A stretch of DNA of 64,000 nucleotides from Desulfovibrio sp. 86. Its GTDB lineage: Bacteria > Desulfobacterota > Desulfovibrionia > Desulfovibrionales > Desulfovibrionaceae. Below the pieces are notes generated by a model. It was given only the letters and a program-made list of their open reading frames with translations. It did no database searches and had not been told where the DNA came from. The translations under genes and the position numbers were made by a program. Shown here piece by piece: positions 18,064 through 26,999 of this stretch. The stretch covers positions 124,001 to 188,000 of the forward strand of contig NZ_LR738849.1 of NCBI RefSeq assembly GCF_902702915.1. The letters run 5' to 3'. Numbering within the stretch: position 1 is the first letter of the stretch; every line of letters begins with the position of its first letter.

Positions 18064-18216
18064 GTTGGAAAGGCTGTATCCCAGCAATCGCAAATAGTTC
18101 CGCATCTGGCGTACGCCGAGAAAAGGCCACTCTGTAAAGGCATGGTCGATTTCCCGCATCAGCGCATGGTTTATGCCATGTTCGTCTTTGGGCGTATAAT
18201 ACAGGCCAGTGCGGAG
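18064..18216 (-). pseudogene. IS3-family orfB fragment, inverted relative to the adjacent orfA
   Basis: Read on the minus strand this stretch gives GLYYTPKDEHGINHALMREI followed by DHAFTEWPFLGVRQMRNYLR, the HTH_21-type N-terminal region of an IS3-family OrfB. It joins head-on with the orfA remnant at 18063, so the element suffered an internal deletion and inversion. It has no start and no DDE domain. Confidence 0.7.
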
Positions 18217-18224
18217 CGTTTATC

Positions 18225-19133
18225 TCAGGCGCGTCCGTCACCGTGAAGGTCGTGCAGACCGCTGTGCCCCGGATTTTCAGAATGGCAGAATCTGCCGGAC
18301 TGCTTGTTCCTTCTGGGACTGTGGAGATTCCACTGGTAGAGCCCCACCAGAATGCCCCCGCCAATGATGTTGCCCAAGGTGACGGGGATAAGATTTTTAA
18401 TCAAAAAATTCCACCAAGTAAGTTCTGAAGTAAGCGCATGGGGGGACGCCAGTTTGGCCGCCACTTCCGGCGGCATAATCTGACCGCAAATGATGCCCAT
18501 GGGAATCATGAACATATTCGCTACACTATGTTCAAAACCACAAGCGATGAACAGTCCCACAGGGAGAAGGCAAGCCGCCATTTTGTCCAGCAACGAGCGC
18601 CCGGCATAGCTCATCCATACACCAAGACAAACCATAAGGTTGCACAAGATACCCAGGAATACAGCTTCCACAAATGTATGATCAAGCTTGTGCGCGGTGG
18701 TGTTAATATAGAACAACGCCACATTGCCGCCGCTTTCCCACGGATGTCCACTAAGCAGCACAATCGTGACCAGCAGAATGCTGCCCACAAAGTTGCCGGC
18801 GTAAACTACGCCCCAGTTAACAAAGACCTGCCGCCAGGTAACTGAGCCGTGGGCGCGGGGAATAAGCGTCAGAGTCGATGACGTGAACAGGTCGCCGCCG
18901 CACACCACAACCAGCATCAGCCCCAAGCTGAATACCAGACCGCCCACAATCTTCCCCGCGCCGGCCACATTAGCCATAGCGCAATAAACAAACCCCAGCC
19001 CAATGAATACCCCGGCCATCACTGCGGCCAGGAAAACCTTGCGCTGATTTTTTATGGCCTTTTCTTCCATGACGGACAAAGCTTTTTCATACAGTTGCGC
19101 GGCGTTAAGCGCCTCAAAAGCGATATGATTCAT
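18225..19133 (-). CDS. focA: Formate/nitrite transporter (FocA/NirC family)
   Basis: 302 aa with six hydrophobic segments in the FNT arrangement. GGDLFTSSTL, FVNWGVVYAGNFVGS and GFEHSVANMF match conserved FNT segments, including the central His in FEHSVANM, and WWNFLIKNLIPVTLGNIIGGG is typical of FocA. It carries formate (or nitrite or hydrosulfide in relatives) across the inner membrane. RBS TAAGGAG lies upstream of the ATG. It is the last gene of the minus-strand cluster with fhs and folD, which favours formate. The last 31 residues, after GLYQWNLH, do not look like FNT sequence and lie next to the IS scar, so the native end may have been altered. Confidence 0.88.
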   Translation of the reverse strand: MNHIAFEALNAAQLYEKALSVMEEKAIKNQRKVFLAAVMAGVFIGLGFVYCAMANVAGAGKIVGGLVFSLGLMLVVVCGGDLFTSSTLTLIPRAHGSVTWRQVFVNWGVVYAGNFVGSILLVTIVLLSGHPWESGGNVALFYINTTAHKLDHTFVEAVFLGILCNLMVCLGVWMSYAGRSLLDKMAACLLPVGLFIACGFEHSVANMFMIPMGIICGQIMPPEVAAKLASPHALTSELTWWNFLIKNLIPVTLGNIIGGGILVGLYQWNLHSPRRNKQSGRFCHSENPGHSGLHDLHGDGRA

Positions 19134-19288
19134 GATCTACTCCTTAAGCATTACCCGTAATGCCGCTTCTTTTTCTATAAAATAGAGTAAGATGCTTCAT
19201 AATTTGTTCATAAATGCATTTTTCAATAAAACAAAACAGTATGAAAAAAATTGATAAAGCACACTGAAATATGAAAGTTCTTACGACA

Positions 19289-20083
19289 CTAGCAGGATTC
19301 AATGGTAGCAAACGCATTGTGCGCATGTATGGATTCAGCGCTTTCCACCTCAACCCTGAAATGGGATATATTTAGATTTTCAGACAAAGCCGCAGCCACA
19401 TTACGCACGACATCCTCTACAAAGACGGGCCGCGCAAAAGCATGTTCAGTAACAAACTTCTCATCCTCACGTTTAAGCAGCGTATATACTGGCGATGAGC
19501 CGGAGGATTCGGCTATATCAATCAACTCTTCAATCCACACCCATCCGGACATCTGCACTGTCATGCGCACTTCCGTACGCTGGGTGTGGGCTCCGACATC
19601 GCTGATGGCTTTGGAGCACGGGCAGACGGTCATGACCGGGACAACGACTTCCATAGAGTGCCGCACATGCCAGGGTGGAGTCCGGTTGGAAGCCGGCACG
19701 GCTTCTCCGGCCAGACGACAGGCATAGTGCATGGTAGAAACAATGCCGCTGGCCGGGGCCTTACGGTCCAAAAAATATTTAAAGCCGAAAGACGCGAAAG
19801 ATCGTTCCGCTCGCAAGTGGTCACGCATCTCTTCAAGTATTTTACTGATTACATTGTAATCCAAGCCCAGGCCGGCATGTCTCTGGATAGTTTCCACAAA
19901 CCGACTCATATGCGTGCCTTTGAATGTGGGGGGAAGATCCACGCCCAGTTCCACATCGGCCACCGTATGTTGCGGCATATCAGAACCACGACGACGCACC
20001 AGCATGGGCATGGATATGCCCCGCACGCCCACCCGGTTTATGTGCAGAGGAATGGCTGCGGGGCCGATTTGAACATCTTCCAT
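19289..20083 (-). CDS. folE2: GTP cyclohydrolase IB (FolE2 type)
   Basis: 264 aa. The FolE2 family hallmark with the metal-binding cysteine, TVCPCSKAISDVGAHTQR, is present, together with the N-terminal NRVGVRGISMP and the C-terminal SAESIHAHNAFA. The enzyme converts GTP to dihydroneopterin triphosphate, the first step of folate synthesis, and unlike FolE does not depend strictly on zinc. It lies between the PanB-like gene (70 nt upstream) and focA on the same strand. In a cluster with fhs, folD and a methylene-THF-using enzyme it most likely raises tetrahydrofolate supply, an inference from context. Confidence 0.9.
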   Translation of the reverse strand: MEDVQIGPAAIPLHINRVGVRGISMPMLVRRRGSDMPQHTVADVELGVDLPPTFKGTHMSRFVETIQRHAGLGLDYNVISKILEEMRDHLRAERSFASFGFKYFLDRKAPASGIVSTMHYACRLAGEAVPASNRTPPWHVRHSMEVVVPVMTVCPCSKAISDVGAHTQRTEVRMTVQMSGWVWIEELIDIAESSGSSPVYTLLKREDEKFVTEHAFARPVFVEDVVRNVAAALSENLNISHFRVEVESAESIHAHNAFATIESC

Positions 20084-20152
20084 GGAAACCTCTTGGCAAA
20101 GGCCCCCATTGGCAGACGGGGGCCTTCGCGTGACGCAGGAGGAGGGAAAGGA

Positions 20153-21043
20153 TTAACGCTTAGGAGCCCAGTGCAGCATTTCTTTGAACTTAGCGAGTTC
20201 ATCCGGCTTCATGAAGACCGTATGTTCCGGGCCGGGGTAAGTCTCATCCCGCACCTCATCAAAGTACTGTGTGTACACACGCTCCATGATGGGGATGAGG
20301 TCTTCATATATTTTTGAATGCCGGGGCACATGGGGTTCATACAGGTGGAACAGGTCGGACCCGATGATATGCACGCCATCAGCTTTGTTTCCGGCACCCA
20401 GTGAAATGACCGGCACAGGCAGGGTTTCGGCCAAGTACTGACACAGCTCGGAGGTGCACACTTCGCACATGATAGAGAAACAACCGGCGTCAACCATGGC
20501 CAGAGCGTCGTCAATAAGCTCTTTGGCGCGATCAGAGGTTTTCCCTTGAGCGGAAAACCCGCCAAGCTGCGGCATACGCATAGGGGTAATGCCTATATGC
20601 CCCTGAACGGGGATGCCCGCCCGGACAATGGCTTCAATATTTTTGCAATGATACTGGTTACCTTCACACTTCATCACTTCGGCGTTAGCGCGATGCACAA
20701 ACTGGGCGGCGTTGTCCACGGCCTGCTGGGGAGAAAGATGAAAGCTCATATAGGGCATATCAACCATGCGCAGGCCGTACTGCGAACCGCGGTCCACGGC
20801 CTGCGCCATCAGCATGACTTCTTCAAAGGTAACAGACGTGGTGTTGGGGTGCCCGAACAGCACCATGCCGCCCGTATCAGAAACGCACAGGATGTCCGCG
20901 CCGAGACGGTCCGCCACACGGGCGTTGGCGAAATCGTATACGGCGAGCTGGGTAATTTTTTCTCCGGCCTGTTTTTTCTTCATCAACATGGGAATGGTGA
21001 CGTGCTTACGCTTTTGGGGAGTGGGGGCCTGTGTTTCAGCCAT
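20153..21043 (-). CDS. PanB-like ketopantoate hydroxymethyltransferase paralogue
   Basis: 296 aa. The PanB TIM-barrel scaffold is clear: metal-ligand Asp in SDTGGM (GDSLGM in PanB) and in MVDMPY, the Lys/Glu of VMKCEG, the His of GHIGITP, and the catalytic Glu in IMCEVC, followed by ISLGAGNKADG. PanB transfers a hydroxymethyl group from 5,10-methylene-THF to ketoisovalerate. Residues lining the keto-acid pocket differ (Thr-Gly for Ser-Leu after the first Asp; ECVPVEL replaced by CEVCTSEL) and the C-terminus is longer. Its placement with fhs, folD and folE2 and without panC/panD suggests another keto acid as substrate. That is inferred, and ordinary pantothenate synthesis is not excluded. Confidence 0.78.
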   Translation of the reverse strand: MAETQAPTPQKRKHVTIPMLMKKKQAGEKITQLAVYDFANARVADRLGADILCVSDTGGMVLFGHPNTTSVTFEEVMLMAQAVDRGSQYGLRMVDMPYMSFHLSPQQAVDNAAQFVHRANAEVMKCEGNQYHCKNIEAIVRAGIPVQGHIGITPMRMPQLGGFSAQGKTSDRAKELIDDALAMVDAGCFSIMCEVCTSELCQYLAETLPVPVISLGAGNKADGVHIIGSDLFHLYEPHVPRHSKIYEDLIPIMERVYTQYFDEVRDETYPGPEHTVFMKPDELAKFKEMLHWAPKR

Positions 21044-21103
21044 GGGTAATCTCCTTTGTTTTTTCGCCTGATATGGCGATAACGGTGACGGATACGGGCA
21101 GAT

Positions 21104-21946
21104 TCACACCAGTTCCTGTTGACGCTCATAGCCTTCAAGAAAGTCTTGAACAGCTCTGCTGCCGGATGAAAAAGCTTTAAGCGCCTCTGCATGGAGCAGC
21201 TCCAGCGCGTCCCTTTTGTAGCGCTGCACCTTGGAAGAAAGCAGGATTTCCTTTTCCCTAGGACGCGGTAAATCTATTTTTATCTCCTTGATAATCCTGC
21301 CAGGGGCATTGCTCATGATGAGCAATCTGTCGGCCATAAAAATGGCCTCATCAATTTCTGAAGTAATAAAAAGGACAGTACCTTTCTGTTCTTCAAGCAG
21401 ACGAACAAAATATTCCTGCATGATTTCCCTTGTCATGGCGTCTAGGCCACGAAAAGGTTCGTCCAGCATCATGACCTTTGGCATGTTGGCCAACATGCGC
21501 GCCAGCTCACACCGCCGCTGCATGCCCCCCGAAAGATGCGAGGGATACTTGTTGCGAAAGTCTTGAAGCCCCACTTTTTCAAGCAAGGCTGAAACCCGTG
21601 CCTCTACCTGCGCTGCAGCTATTTTCCGCTGTGCAAGGGGACCAAAGGCCACGTTGGAATAGGTGCTCATCCACGGGAAAAGCGCCGTTTCCTGAAAAAC
21701 GACCAGGCGATCTCCGCCGGGTCCTTTCACTTTCACGCCGTCCAGCGTTATGTTTCCGGAATCCGGCATTTCATAACCGGCAAGCAGATTGACTAGGGTG
21801 CTTTTACCACTTCCGGACGGACCGATGAGAACCGTAATTTCTCCATCCCGCAGGGTGAACGAGCAGTCTTCCAGAATAATCTTTTCCTTCTGCCCATATC
21901 CGTATGTCTTACGGAGGTCGCTGACGACCATTTCAGAGGAGGCCAT
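21104..21946 (-). CDS. NitT/TauT-type ABC transporter ATPase (second set)
   Basis: 280 aa from ATG 21946, preceded by AAGGAGCG. The open frame continues far upstream through the permease gap but without a better start. Walker A GPSGSGKST, signature LSGGMQRR and Walker B VMMLDEPF are intact, with the SsuB/TauB-like form and an extended C-terminal tail of about 60 residues after the usual end. It energises import by the adjacent permease encoded at 22060-22848. It forms the second ATPase/permease pair of the cluster and lacks its own binding protein. Confidence 0.88.
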   Translation of the reverse strand: MASSEMVVSDLRKTYGYGQKEKIILEDCSFTLRDGEITVLIGPSGSGKSTLVNLLAGYEMPDSGNITLDGVKVKGPGGDRLVVFQETALFPWMSTYSNVAFGPLAQRKIAAAQVEARVSALLEKVGLQDFRNKYPSHLSGGMQRRCELARMLANMPKVMMLDEPFRGLDAMTREIMQEYFVRLLEEQKGTVLFITSEIDEAIFMADRLLIMSNAPGRIIKEIKIDLPRPREKEILLSSKVQRYKRDALELLHAEALKAFSSGSRAVQDFLEGYERQQELV

Positions 21947-22059
21947 ATTCGCTCCTTGGTGTTTACGCGGCTCTGGCAAAGCCTGGGGGAATCCGCGCGG
22001 AAAATTAGCCGTTGCCGCACGACACGCGCAACGTCCCGGATTTTCCATGACAGACAGGT

Positions 22060-22848
22060 TTAGAATGTTCTTGTCCAGGGCATACAATAATGGCCGAGCT
22101 TGCGGATGGCGGAACTGGACAGATAGCCCACCACGCCAATGCTCATCATGCCGATGACGATCTGCGGGTAGTTCCCGCCGACATAGGACGACCATGTGAG
22201 ATAGCCCAGGCCGGATTTGCCGGCTATCATCTCTGCGGCGACCACCACTTCCCAGGTGATGCCCATGCCGACCGCCATGCCGGTGAAAATGCTGGGCAGG
22301 GTCGCGGGCAGCACAACTTTGCAAAAGATGTCCCAGCGACGCGCCCCCAACGAAATGGCCGCGCGGGTAAGACGGGCATCAATATTCTTGGCGCCGCCGA
22401 CCACATTGAGCACCACGGTGTAGAATGCGCCCAAAAAGATTACAAAGGTAATGGACATTTCCGTTGTCGGCCAAAAGATGATGGAGATGGGCACCCACGC
22501 CAAAGGCGGAATGGGCCGCAATATTTCAAAAGAAGGAAAGACAATGCCGAAAAAGGTACGGCTCGCCGCCATGGTCAGACCCAAGGGAATGCCGACGATT
22601 TGTGCAAACAAAAAACCTTTAAACACGCGATAGATACTTGCCATCCAGTTTTGCCAGTACGATGGATCGGCCAGAAGCCCGCCGAGCACCCCTAGAACCT
22701 CATGCGGGGCCGGCATAGATTCCAGCATGGGGAACTTTAAGGAGCGTCCTACTTCCCAAATGACGATGAGCGTGGTGATGGAAATGACGCCGCGCTGGAA
22801 TTCGATGGTTTCCAGCCTGGCCAGCAAGGGAATTTTTTTCTTGCTCAT
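22060..22848 (-). CDS. NitT/TauT-type ABC permease (second set)
   Basis: 262 aa with about six membrane segments and the BPD-transport EAA-like loop AAISLGARRWDIFCKVVLPA. LRPIPPLAWVPISIIFW is typical of SsuC/TauC permeases for sulfonates, nitrate and similar anions. The gene sits between the two ATPase genes on the minus strand, 11 nt after 22860. The substrate is unknown. The family also includes importers for pyrimidine and other small organic acids. Confidence 0.88.
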   Translation of the reverse strand: MSKKKIPLLARLETIEFQRGVISITTLIVIWEVGRSLKFPMLESMPAPHEVLGVLGGLLADPSYWQNWMASIYRVFKGFLFAQIVGIPLGLTMAASRTFFGIVFPSFEILRPIPPLAWVPISIIFWPTTEMSITFVIFLGAFYTVVLNVVGGAKNIDARLTRAAISLGARRWDIFCKVVLPATLPSIFTGMAVGMGITWEVVVAAEMIAGKSGLGYLTWSSYVGGNYPQIVIGMMSIGVVGYLSSSAIRKLGHYCMPWTRTF

Positions 22849-22859
22849 GGCTGCTCCTT

Positions 22860-23681
22860 TTAAGCGAGCTCGCGCTCACCGGCTTCAAAAGCCTTGTATG
22901 CTTCTTCATGCACGGCATTGACGATGAGGCTTTTGAGCTCGCAATACCGTTCGGATGTCTGCACCTTGATGTCGCGGGGGCGAGGGATATCTACGTTGAT
23001 CATCTGCTTTACACGGCAAGGTCTGGTGGTCATCACAACTACTTTGCTGCCGAGCAGGATCGCCTCTTCCAAATCATGCGTGATAAAAAAAATGGTTTTG
23101 CGCACCCGGTCATAAACCCGCAGCAGGAACTCGTGCATAACGCCCTTGGTCACGGCGTCCATGGCACGAAAAGGCTCGTCGAGCAGCAGAACCTTGGGGT
23201 CGTTCATGAGCGCGCGGGCGATTTCCACACGGCGCTTCATGCCTGACGAAAGCTCCCCGGGATAACTGTTGGCCGTGGCCTGCAAGCCCAACTCCCCCAA
23301 AAGGTCCATGGCCCTCCTGCGTGCCGAAGATTCGTCCTCTCCCTGCACCACAGGGCCGAACGTGGTATTTTCAAGCACGGTGTACCAGGGGAACAGAGCC
23401 CCGTTCTGAAAAACCACAATGCGTTCCTTGACGGGGGGCGTTTGTTTGTTGGCAGAGCAGAGAAGCTGGCCGTCCAGATATATCTCGCCCGAAGAAATGT
23501 CGTGAAACCCGGCAATGGCATTGAGAAGCGTGGTCTTGCCACAGCCCGAAGGGCCGACGACCATGCAGAACTCACCCGCGTCCAGCTCCAGGGAACAATT
23601 GTCTATTGCGCAGACATTGAGACCATCGGGGTCATAAATTTTGGTCACATTACGGATACTGATTTTGCCTTCACTGGACAT
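22860..23681 (-). CDS. NitT/TauT-type ABC transporter ATPase (first set)
   Basis: 273 aa. Walker A GPSGCGKTT, signature LSSGMKRR and Walker B VLLLDEPF are present and the H-loop is in FITHDLEEA. It resembles the second ATPase of the cluster along its length, including the C-terminal extension with IPRPRDIKV, so the two probably arose by duplication. It lies 3 nt after the first permease gene. The signature Ser-Ser-Gly-Met-Lys is a slight departure from LSGGQ but common in this subfamily. Confidence 0.88.
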   Translation of the reverse strand: MSSEGKISIRNVTKIYDPDGLNVCAIDNCSLELDAGEFCMVVGPSGCGKTTLLNAIAGFHDISSGEIYLDGQLLCSANKQTPPVKERIVVFQNGALFPWYTVLENTTFGPVVQGEDESSARRRAMDLLGELGLQATANSYPGELSSGMKRRVEIARALMNDPKVLLLDEPFRAMDAVTKGVMHEFLLRVYDRVRKTIFFITHDLEEAILLGSKVVVMTTRPCRVKQMINVDIPRPRDIKVQTSERYCELKSLIVNAVHEEAYKAFEAGERELA

Positions 23682-23684
23682 GAC

Positions 23685-24551
23685 TTACCTCACCGTCCAA
23701 CGCATGAGCTGATTGCCGACCATGCGGATAATCGCGCTGCAGAAATAGCCAATGAGCCCAAGCGTGGCCATGCCGATAACAATGACGGGATACTGGCTCA
23801 GGACATAGGAATCCCAGATCAGGTAGCCAAGGCCGTATTCCCCAGAGAGCATCTCGGCCGCCACCAGCGAAAACCAAGCCACGCCCATACTGATCTGCAA
23901 CCCCGTGAAGATGAAAGGCAAAGCACCAGGGATAACCACGCGTGTGAACACATTCCGCTCGGAGGCGCCCAAGCACATGGCGGCGCGAAAATAAACCTCG
24001 TCGATGGAATCGACGCCCAGCAGAGTGTTCAGTACTGTGGCGAAGAAAGAGGCCAAACAAGCCAGGAATATGATGGGAGCCTCGCGCCCTGAAAACATCA
24101 GGATAGCCAGCGGAACCCACGCCATTGTGGGAATAGGGCGCAACAGTTCCAGTACGGGGAAGGCATAATCGCGCACTTTTTTCTTCCAGCCCATAAACAG
24201 GCCCAAAGGGACGCCGAGACAAGTGGCAATAGTGAAGCCGGCAAGAATGCGCAGGCAACTCCACATGATATGCATGTAGTATTGCGGCGTGAAAATGGAC
24301 GTGCCAAAGACTGGATCACGTGATATAAATTCGTTCCAACACAACACGGGCCCAGGCAATTTTTCAAATCGGGGCAATTTGAGCTTTTCCGTGGCCAGCC
24401 ACCAGAAAAACAGGAACCCTACAGTGCCGATAAGCCCCAGCAGCAGACCTCTTCTCGAATCTTTGTTTGTCAGGCTATGCAGGATCCGAACGGCAATACT
24501 GTTCTTTTTCTCCACGGGGACTTCGCCCGCAGACGCGGCGACTTCAAGCAT
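23685..24551 (-). CDS. NitT/TauT-type ABC permease (first set)
   Basis: 288 aa with an N-terminal cytoplasmic stretch of about 30 residues and six predicted membrane segments. The coupling loop AAMCLGASERNVFTRVVIPG and LLRPIPTMAWVPLAILMF identify a SsuC/TauC-like permease. It is similar to the permease at 22060-22848. It follows the binding-protein gene by 79 nt and precedes its ATPase by 3 nt. Confidence 0.88.
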   Translation of the reverse strand: MLEVAASAGEVPVEKKNSIAVRILHSLTNKDSRRGLLLGLIGTVGFLFFWWLATEKLKLPRFEKLPGPVLCWNEFISRDPVFGTSIFTPQYYMHIMWSCLRILAGFTIATCLGVPLGLFMGWKKKVRDYAFPVLELLRPIPTMAWVPLAILMFSGREAPIIFLACLASFFATVLNTLLGVDSIDEVYFRAAMCLGASERNVFTRVVIPGALPFIFTGLQISMGVAWFSLVAAEMLSGEYGLGYLIWDSYVLSQYPVIVIGMATLGLIGYFCSAIIRMVGNQLMRWTVR

Positions 24552-24630
24552 GAACCATCCTCCTCAGGGTGTGTTCAAACATGAACAGGGGCGAGGGGGC
24601 GTTGCCGCCCCTCTCGCAATATTGTGCCCG

Positions 24631-25731
24631 CTATTTGGGCAGATTGGCCGTGGAGATATCCTTGGGCACAATGACGCCCAAGGGCACATGGACATTCAGT
24701 TCCTTTGCGGCCTTGACGGCCAGTGAGTCGTCAATGGCGCCGGCGGGCGCATGATCGACGTCGATGATCTTGTTTTTGAAAAGGAAGGTATATGTGCCTT
24801 CCAGCAGATTGTGTACGGCAGGCGTGAAAATGTAAGGCTTGGTGTCGCGCTCGGGTGCGCCGCCACATTGTGCCGGGATCTGCCCGTAGATGGAAAACCA
24901 GGCCATAAGCGGCGTGATGCCGGTAGCCTGCGCTGAAACAAGCTGGGCTACCTCGTTCCAGTTTTTGGGATCAAGAATGTATTGCTGCGCTTCCAACTCG
25001 GCCTTCAACCAGGCCAGAGCCAAGTCGGGGTGCTTCTGGAGAAAGTCTGCACGCATGGCGACGAATCCGGCATCAGGGGTACCAAACGTATTGCCGGTGG
25101 CGACAACACGAGCAACGCCCTCACCGGCGAGATCGCTGATGCGGCTCACCGTGGGTTCCCACAACACGGCGGCGTCAATCTTTTTTACGCGGAAGTTGGT
25201 GGCGATAACTTCCAAAGATTCGTTAAGGATGGTCTTGGGCTTAATGTTGCTGTGCTCCATGACGGTGCGCAGAAAACGCTCGGCACAGCTGCCTTTCGGC
25301 GTCGCGATCGTTTTGTCGTCCAGCCATTTGACGGCGTCTTCAGGCGAAGCGAATTGGGGGGCGTCCGCGCGCACCATGATCACATTGCAGCGCTGCCCGG
25401 CGGAAAACCCCAGGGACGCCACCAGCTTGATGGGTGCGATATTGGTTTTGGTCGTGCAGACTACGGCGGGCATGTCGCCCAGATAACCGATGCTCTGTTT
25501 GTCCGCGAGCATCGCATTCACGATGACGGAACCTTGCAGAGCCCCTTCAAACTCCACCTCGGTTCCCTGAGGCATGTATTTTTTCCAAATTTCCTTGGCG
25601 CGAATCACTATGGCCGAATAAGAAATGGTGTCGTACGGCTGGTAGCCGACCACAATTTTTTCGGCAAAGGACGGCGTCACCATGCCGAAGCAAAGGACAA
25701 CGGCAAAAACCCACACGAGAAGTTTACGCAT
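24631..25731 (-). CDS. NitT/TauT-type periplasmic substrate-binding protein
   Basis: 366 aa from ATG 25731, preceded by AAGGAGCG. A signal peptide (MRKLLVWVFAVVLCFGMV, cut after SFA) leads to an SsuA/TauA/NrtA-like two-lobe protein: IVVGYQPYDTISYSA, IGYLGDMPAV and DAAVLWEPTVSRI are family-typical segments. It should capture an anionic small molecule in the periplasm and serve one or both permease/ATPase pairs. Residues binding the substrate cannot be assigned, so the ligand is unknown. The context of one-carbon genes suggests an organic acid, but sulfonate is equally in line with the family. Confidence 0.85.
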   Translation of the reverse strand: MRKLLVWVFAVVLCFGMVTPSFAEKIVVGYQPYDTISYSAIVIRAKEIWKKYMPQGTEVEFEGALQGSVIVNAMLADKQSIGYLGDMPAVVCTTKTNIAPIKLVASLGFSAGQRCNVIMVRADAPQFASPEDAVKWLDDKTIATPKGSCAERFLRTVMEHSNIKPKTILNESLEVIATNFRVKKIDAAVLWEPTVSRISDLAGEGVARVVATGNTFGTPDAGFVAMRADFLQKHPDLALAWLKAELEAQQYILDPKNWNEVAQLVSAQATGITPLMAWFSIYGQIPAQCGGAPERDTKPYIFTPAVHNLLEGTYTFLFKNKIIDVDHAPAGAIDDSLAVKAAKELNVHVPLGVIVPKDISTANLPK

Positions 25732-26105
25732 AATGAACGCTCCTTGGGAATAAAAAGGTCCTGATCCACACAACGTTCTCAACCAATATATTCATAATGA
25801 AATAGTTGCGCCAAAAAGCCTGTTAAACCTAGCCGGAATACTCCCTAATCACGCCCCGGCGATCCCCAACTTCACTAGGTAAAATCTGACGCTGCCATGG
25901 GTAGAAATACCGTATGGGGGCGGCACGCCGACGAGCGGGACCGGCCCCTTGTTTCCGTGAAGCCGTGCAGTGCGGCGAAAATGCATTCATAAAGCCAACC
26001 GAACCCTGTACGACTCGCTCCTGGCTTTACCCGCAAGGCGACGATTCGGCCCCATGATGAAGTTGTTTGCGCAGCCGCCAAAGCGTCTCAACCTCGCAGG
26101 ACACC
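25732..26105. other. Intergenic region between folD and the binding-protein gene
   Basis: 374 nt. No supported ORF, tRNA or strong hairpin. It is AT-richer near 25780-25830, where a promoter for the ABC genes could lie, meaning the ABC-PanB-FolE2-FocA part may be transcribed separately from fhs-folD. I cannot fix a -35/-10 pair. Confidence 0.4.
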
Positions 26106-26999
26106 CTATGGCCGCAGATGCAGCCATGCGGATCTGATGGTGTTTTTCATAAGCATGGTAATGGTCATGGGCCCAACGCCGCCGGGTACGGGGGTGATTT
26201 TGCCCGCCACCTGTCTGGCTGCTTCAAAATCCACATCACCAGAAAGAATGGGTTTACTTGTTTCTTCATTGAACCCTACGCGGTTAACGCCCACATCAAT
26301 GACCGTGGCCCCAGGCTTTATCCAATCCGGTTTGACGAGGCCGGGCACTCCGGCGGCCACAATCAGGATGTCCGCCCTCCGGCAATGGGCGCCAAGCTCT
26401 CGAGAACCCGTGTGCACCAGGGTCACTGTGGCGTTGCCCCCCTTGCCTTTCTGCCCCATCATGACGGCAATGGGCTTGCCCACGATGTTGGACCTGCCCA
26501 CCACTACGACTTCGGCGCCGCTGGTTTCCGTCCCGGACCGCACGATCAGTTCCTGAATGCCAGCGGGAGTGCACGGCAGAAAATTGACTGCTTTGCCGCC
26601 GATAAGCAGACGGCCAAGATTCACAGGGTGAAATCCGTCCACATCTTTCTCCGGGCTGATGGCGTAAAGCACCTTTGTCGCGTCAATATGCCGCGGTAGA
26701 GGAAGCTGCACTAAAATGCCGTGAATGGACGGGTCGTTGTTATACCTGTCAATAAGGGCCAACAGTTCCGCTTCGGTGATGTCTTCGGGCTGGTTGTCCT
26801 GTATTTCATGGAAACCCAAGCTGTTTGCCGTCTTTATCTTCAGCGATACATAGCTGACAGAAGCCGGGTTACTGCCAACAAGAATGGTTACAAGGCCGGG
26901 TACGCAGCCATGTCTGCTGCGTATGGTAGTGACTTCATCATGTAGTTCAGCCAGCATTGTAGCGCGCAGTGCAGTGCCGCTGATTATTTCAGCTGTCAT
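26106..26999 (-). CDS. folD: Bifunctional methylene-THF dehydrogenase / methenyl-THF cyclohydrolase
   Basis: 297 aa from ATG 26999, which has the G-rich site GGGGGG at proper distance; ATG 27005 is an alternative. SYVSLKIKTANSLGF holds the catalytic Tyr and Lys, QLPLP and EKDVDGFHPVN are conserved, and VVVGRSNIVGKP is the NAD(P)-binding motif, with PVPGGVGPMT at the end. FolD interconverts 10-formyl-, methenyl- and methylene-THF in the cytoplasm. It follows fhs on the same strand, giving the two-step route from formate to methylene-THF. Confidence 0.93.
   Translation of the reverse strand: MTAEIISGTALRATMLAELHDEVTTIRSRHGCVPGLVTILVGSNPASVSYVSLKIKTANSLGFHEIQDNQPEDITEAELLALIDRYNNDPSIHGILVQLPLPRHIDATKVLYAISPEKDVDGFHPVNLGRLLIGGKAVNFLPCTPAGIQELIVRSGTETSGAEVVVVGRSNIVGKPIAVMMGQKGKGGNATVTLVHTGSRELGAHCRRADILIVAAGVPGLVKPDWIKPGATVIDVGVNRVGFNEETSKPILSGDVDFEAARQVAGKITPVPGGVGPMTITMLMKNTIRSAWLHLRP

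Noticed and set aside
19586..20317. 243-residue plus-strand open frame
   Set aside because: Antisense to folE2 and the PanB-like gene, both of which have clear family motifs.
21947..22324. N-terminal extension of the second ABC ATPase frame
   Set aside because: It overlaps the permease gene and reads as Arg/His-rich shadow sequence; ATG 21946 has a good ribosome site and the family start.
25875..26081. 68-residue minus-strand open frame between folD and the binding-protein gene
   Set aside because: No ribosome site, no recognisable features, and composition unlike neighbouring genes.
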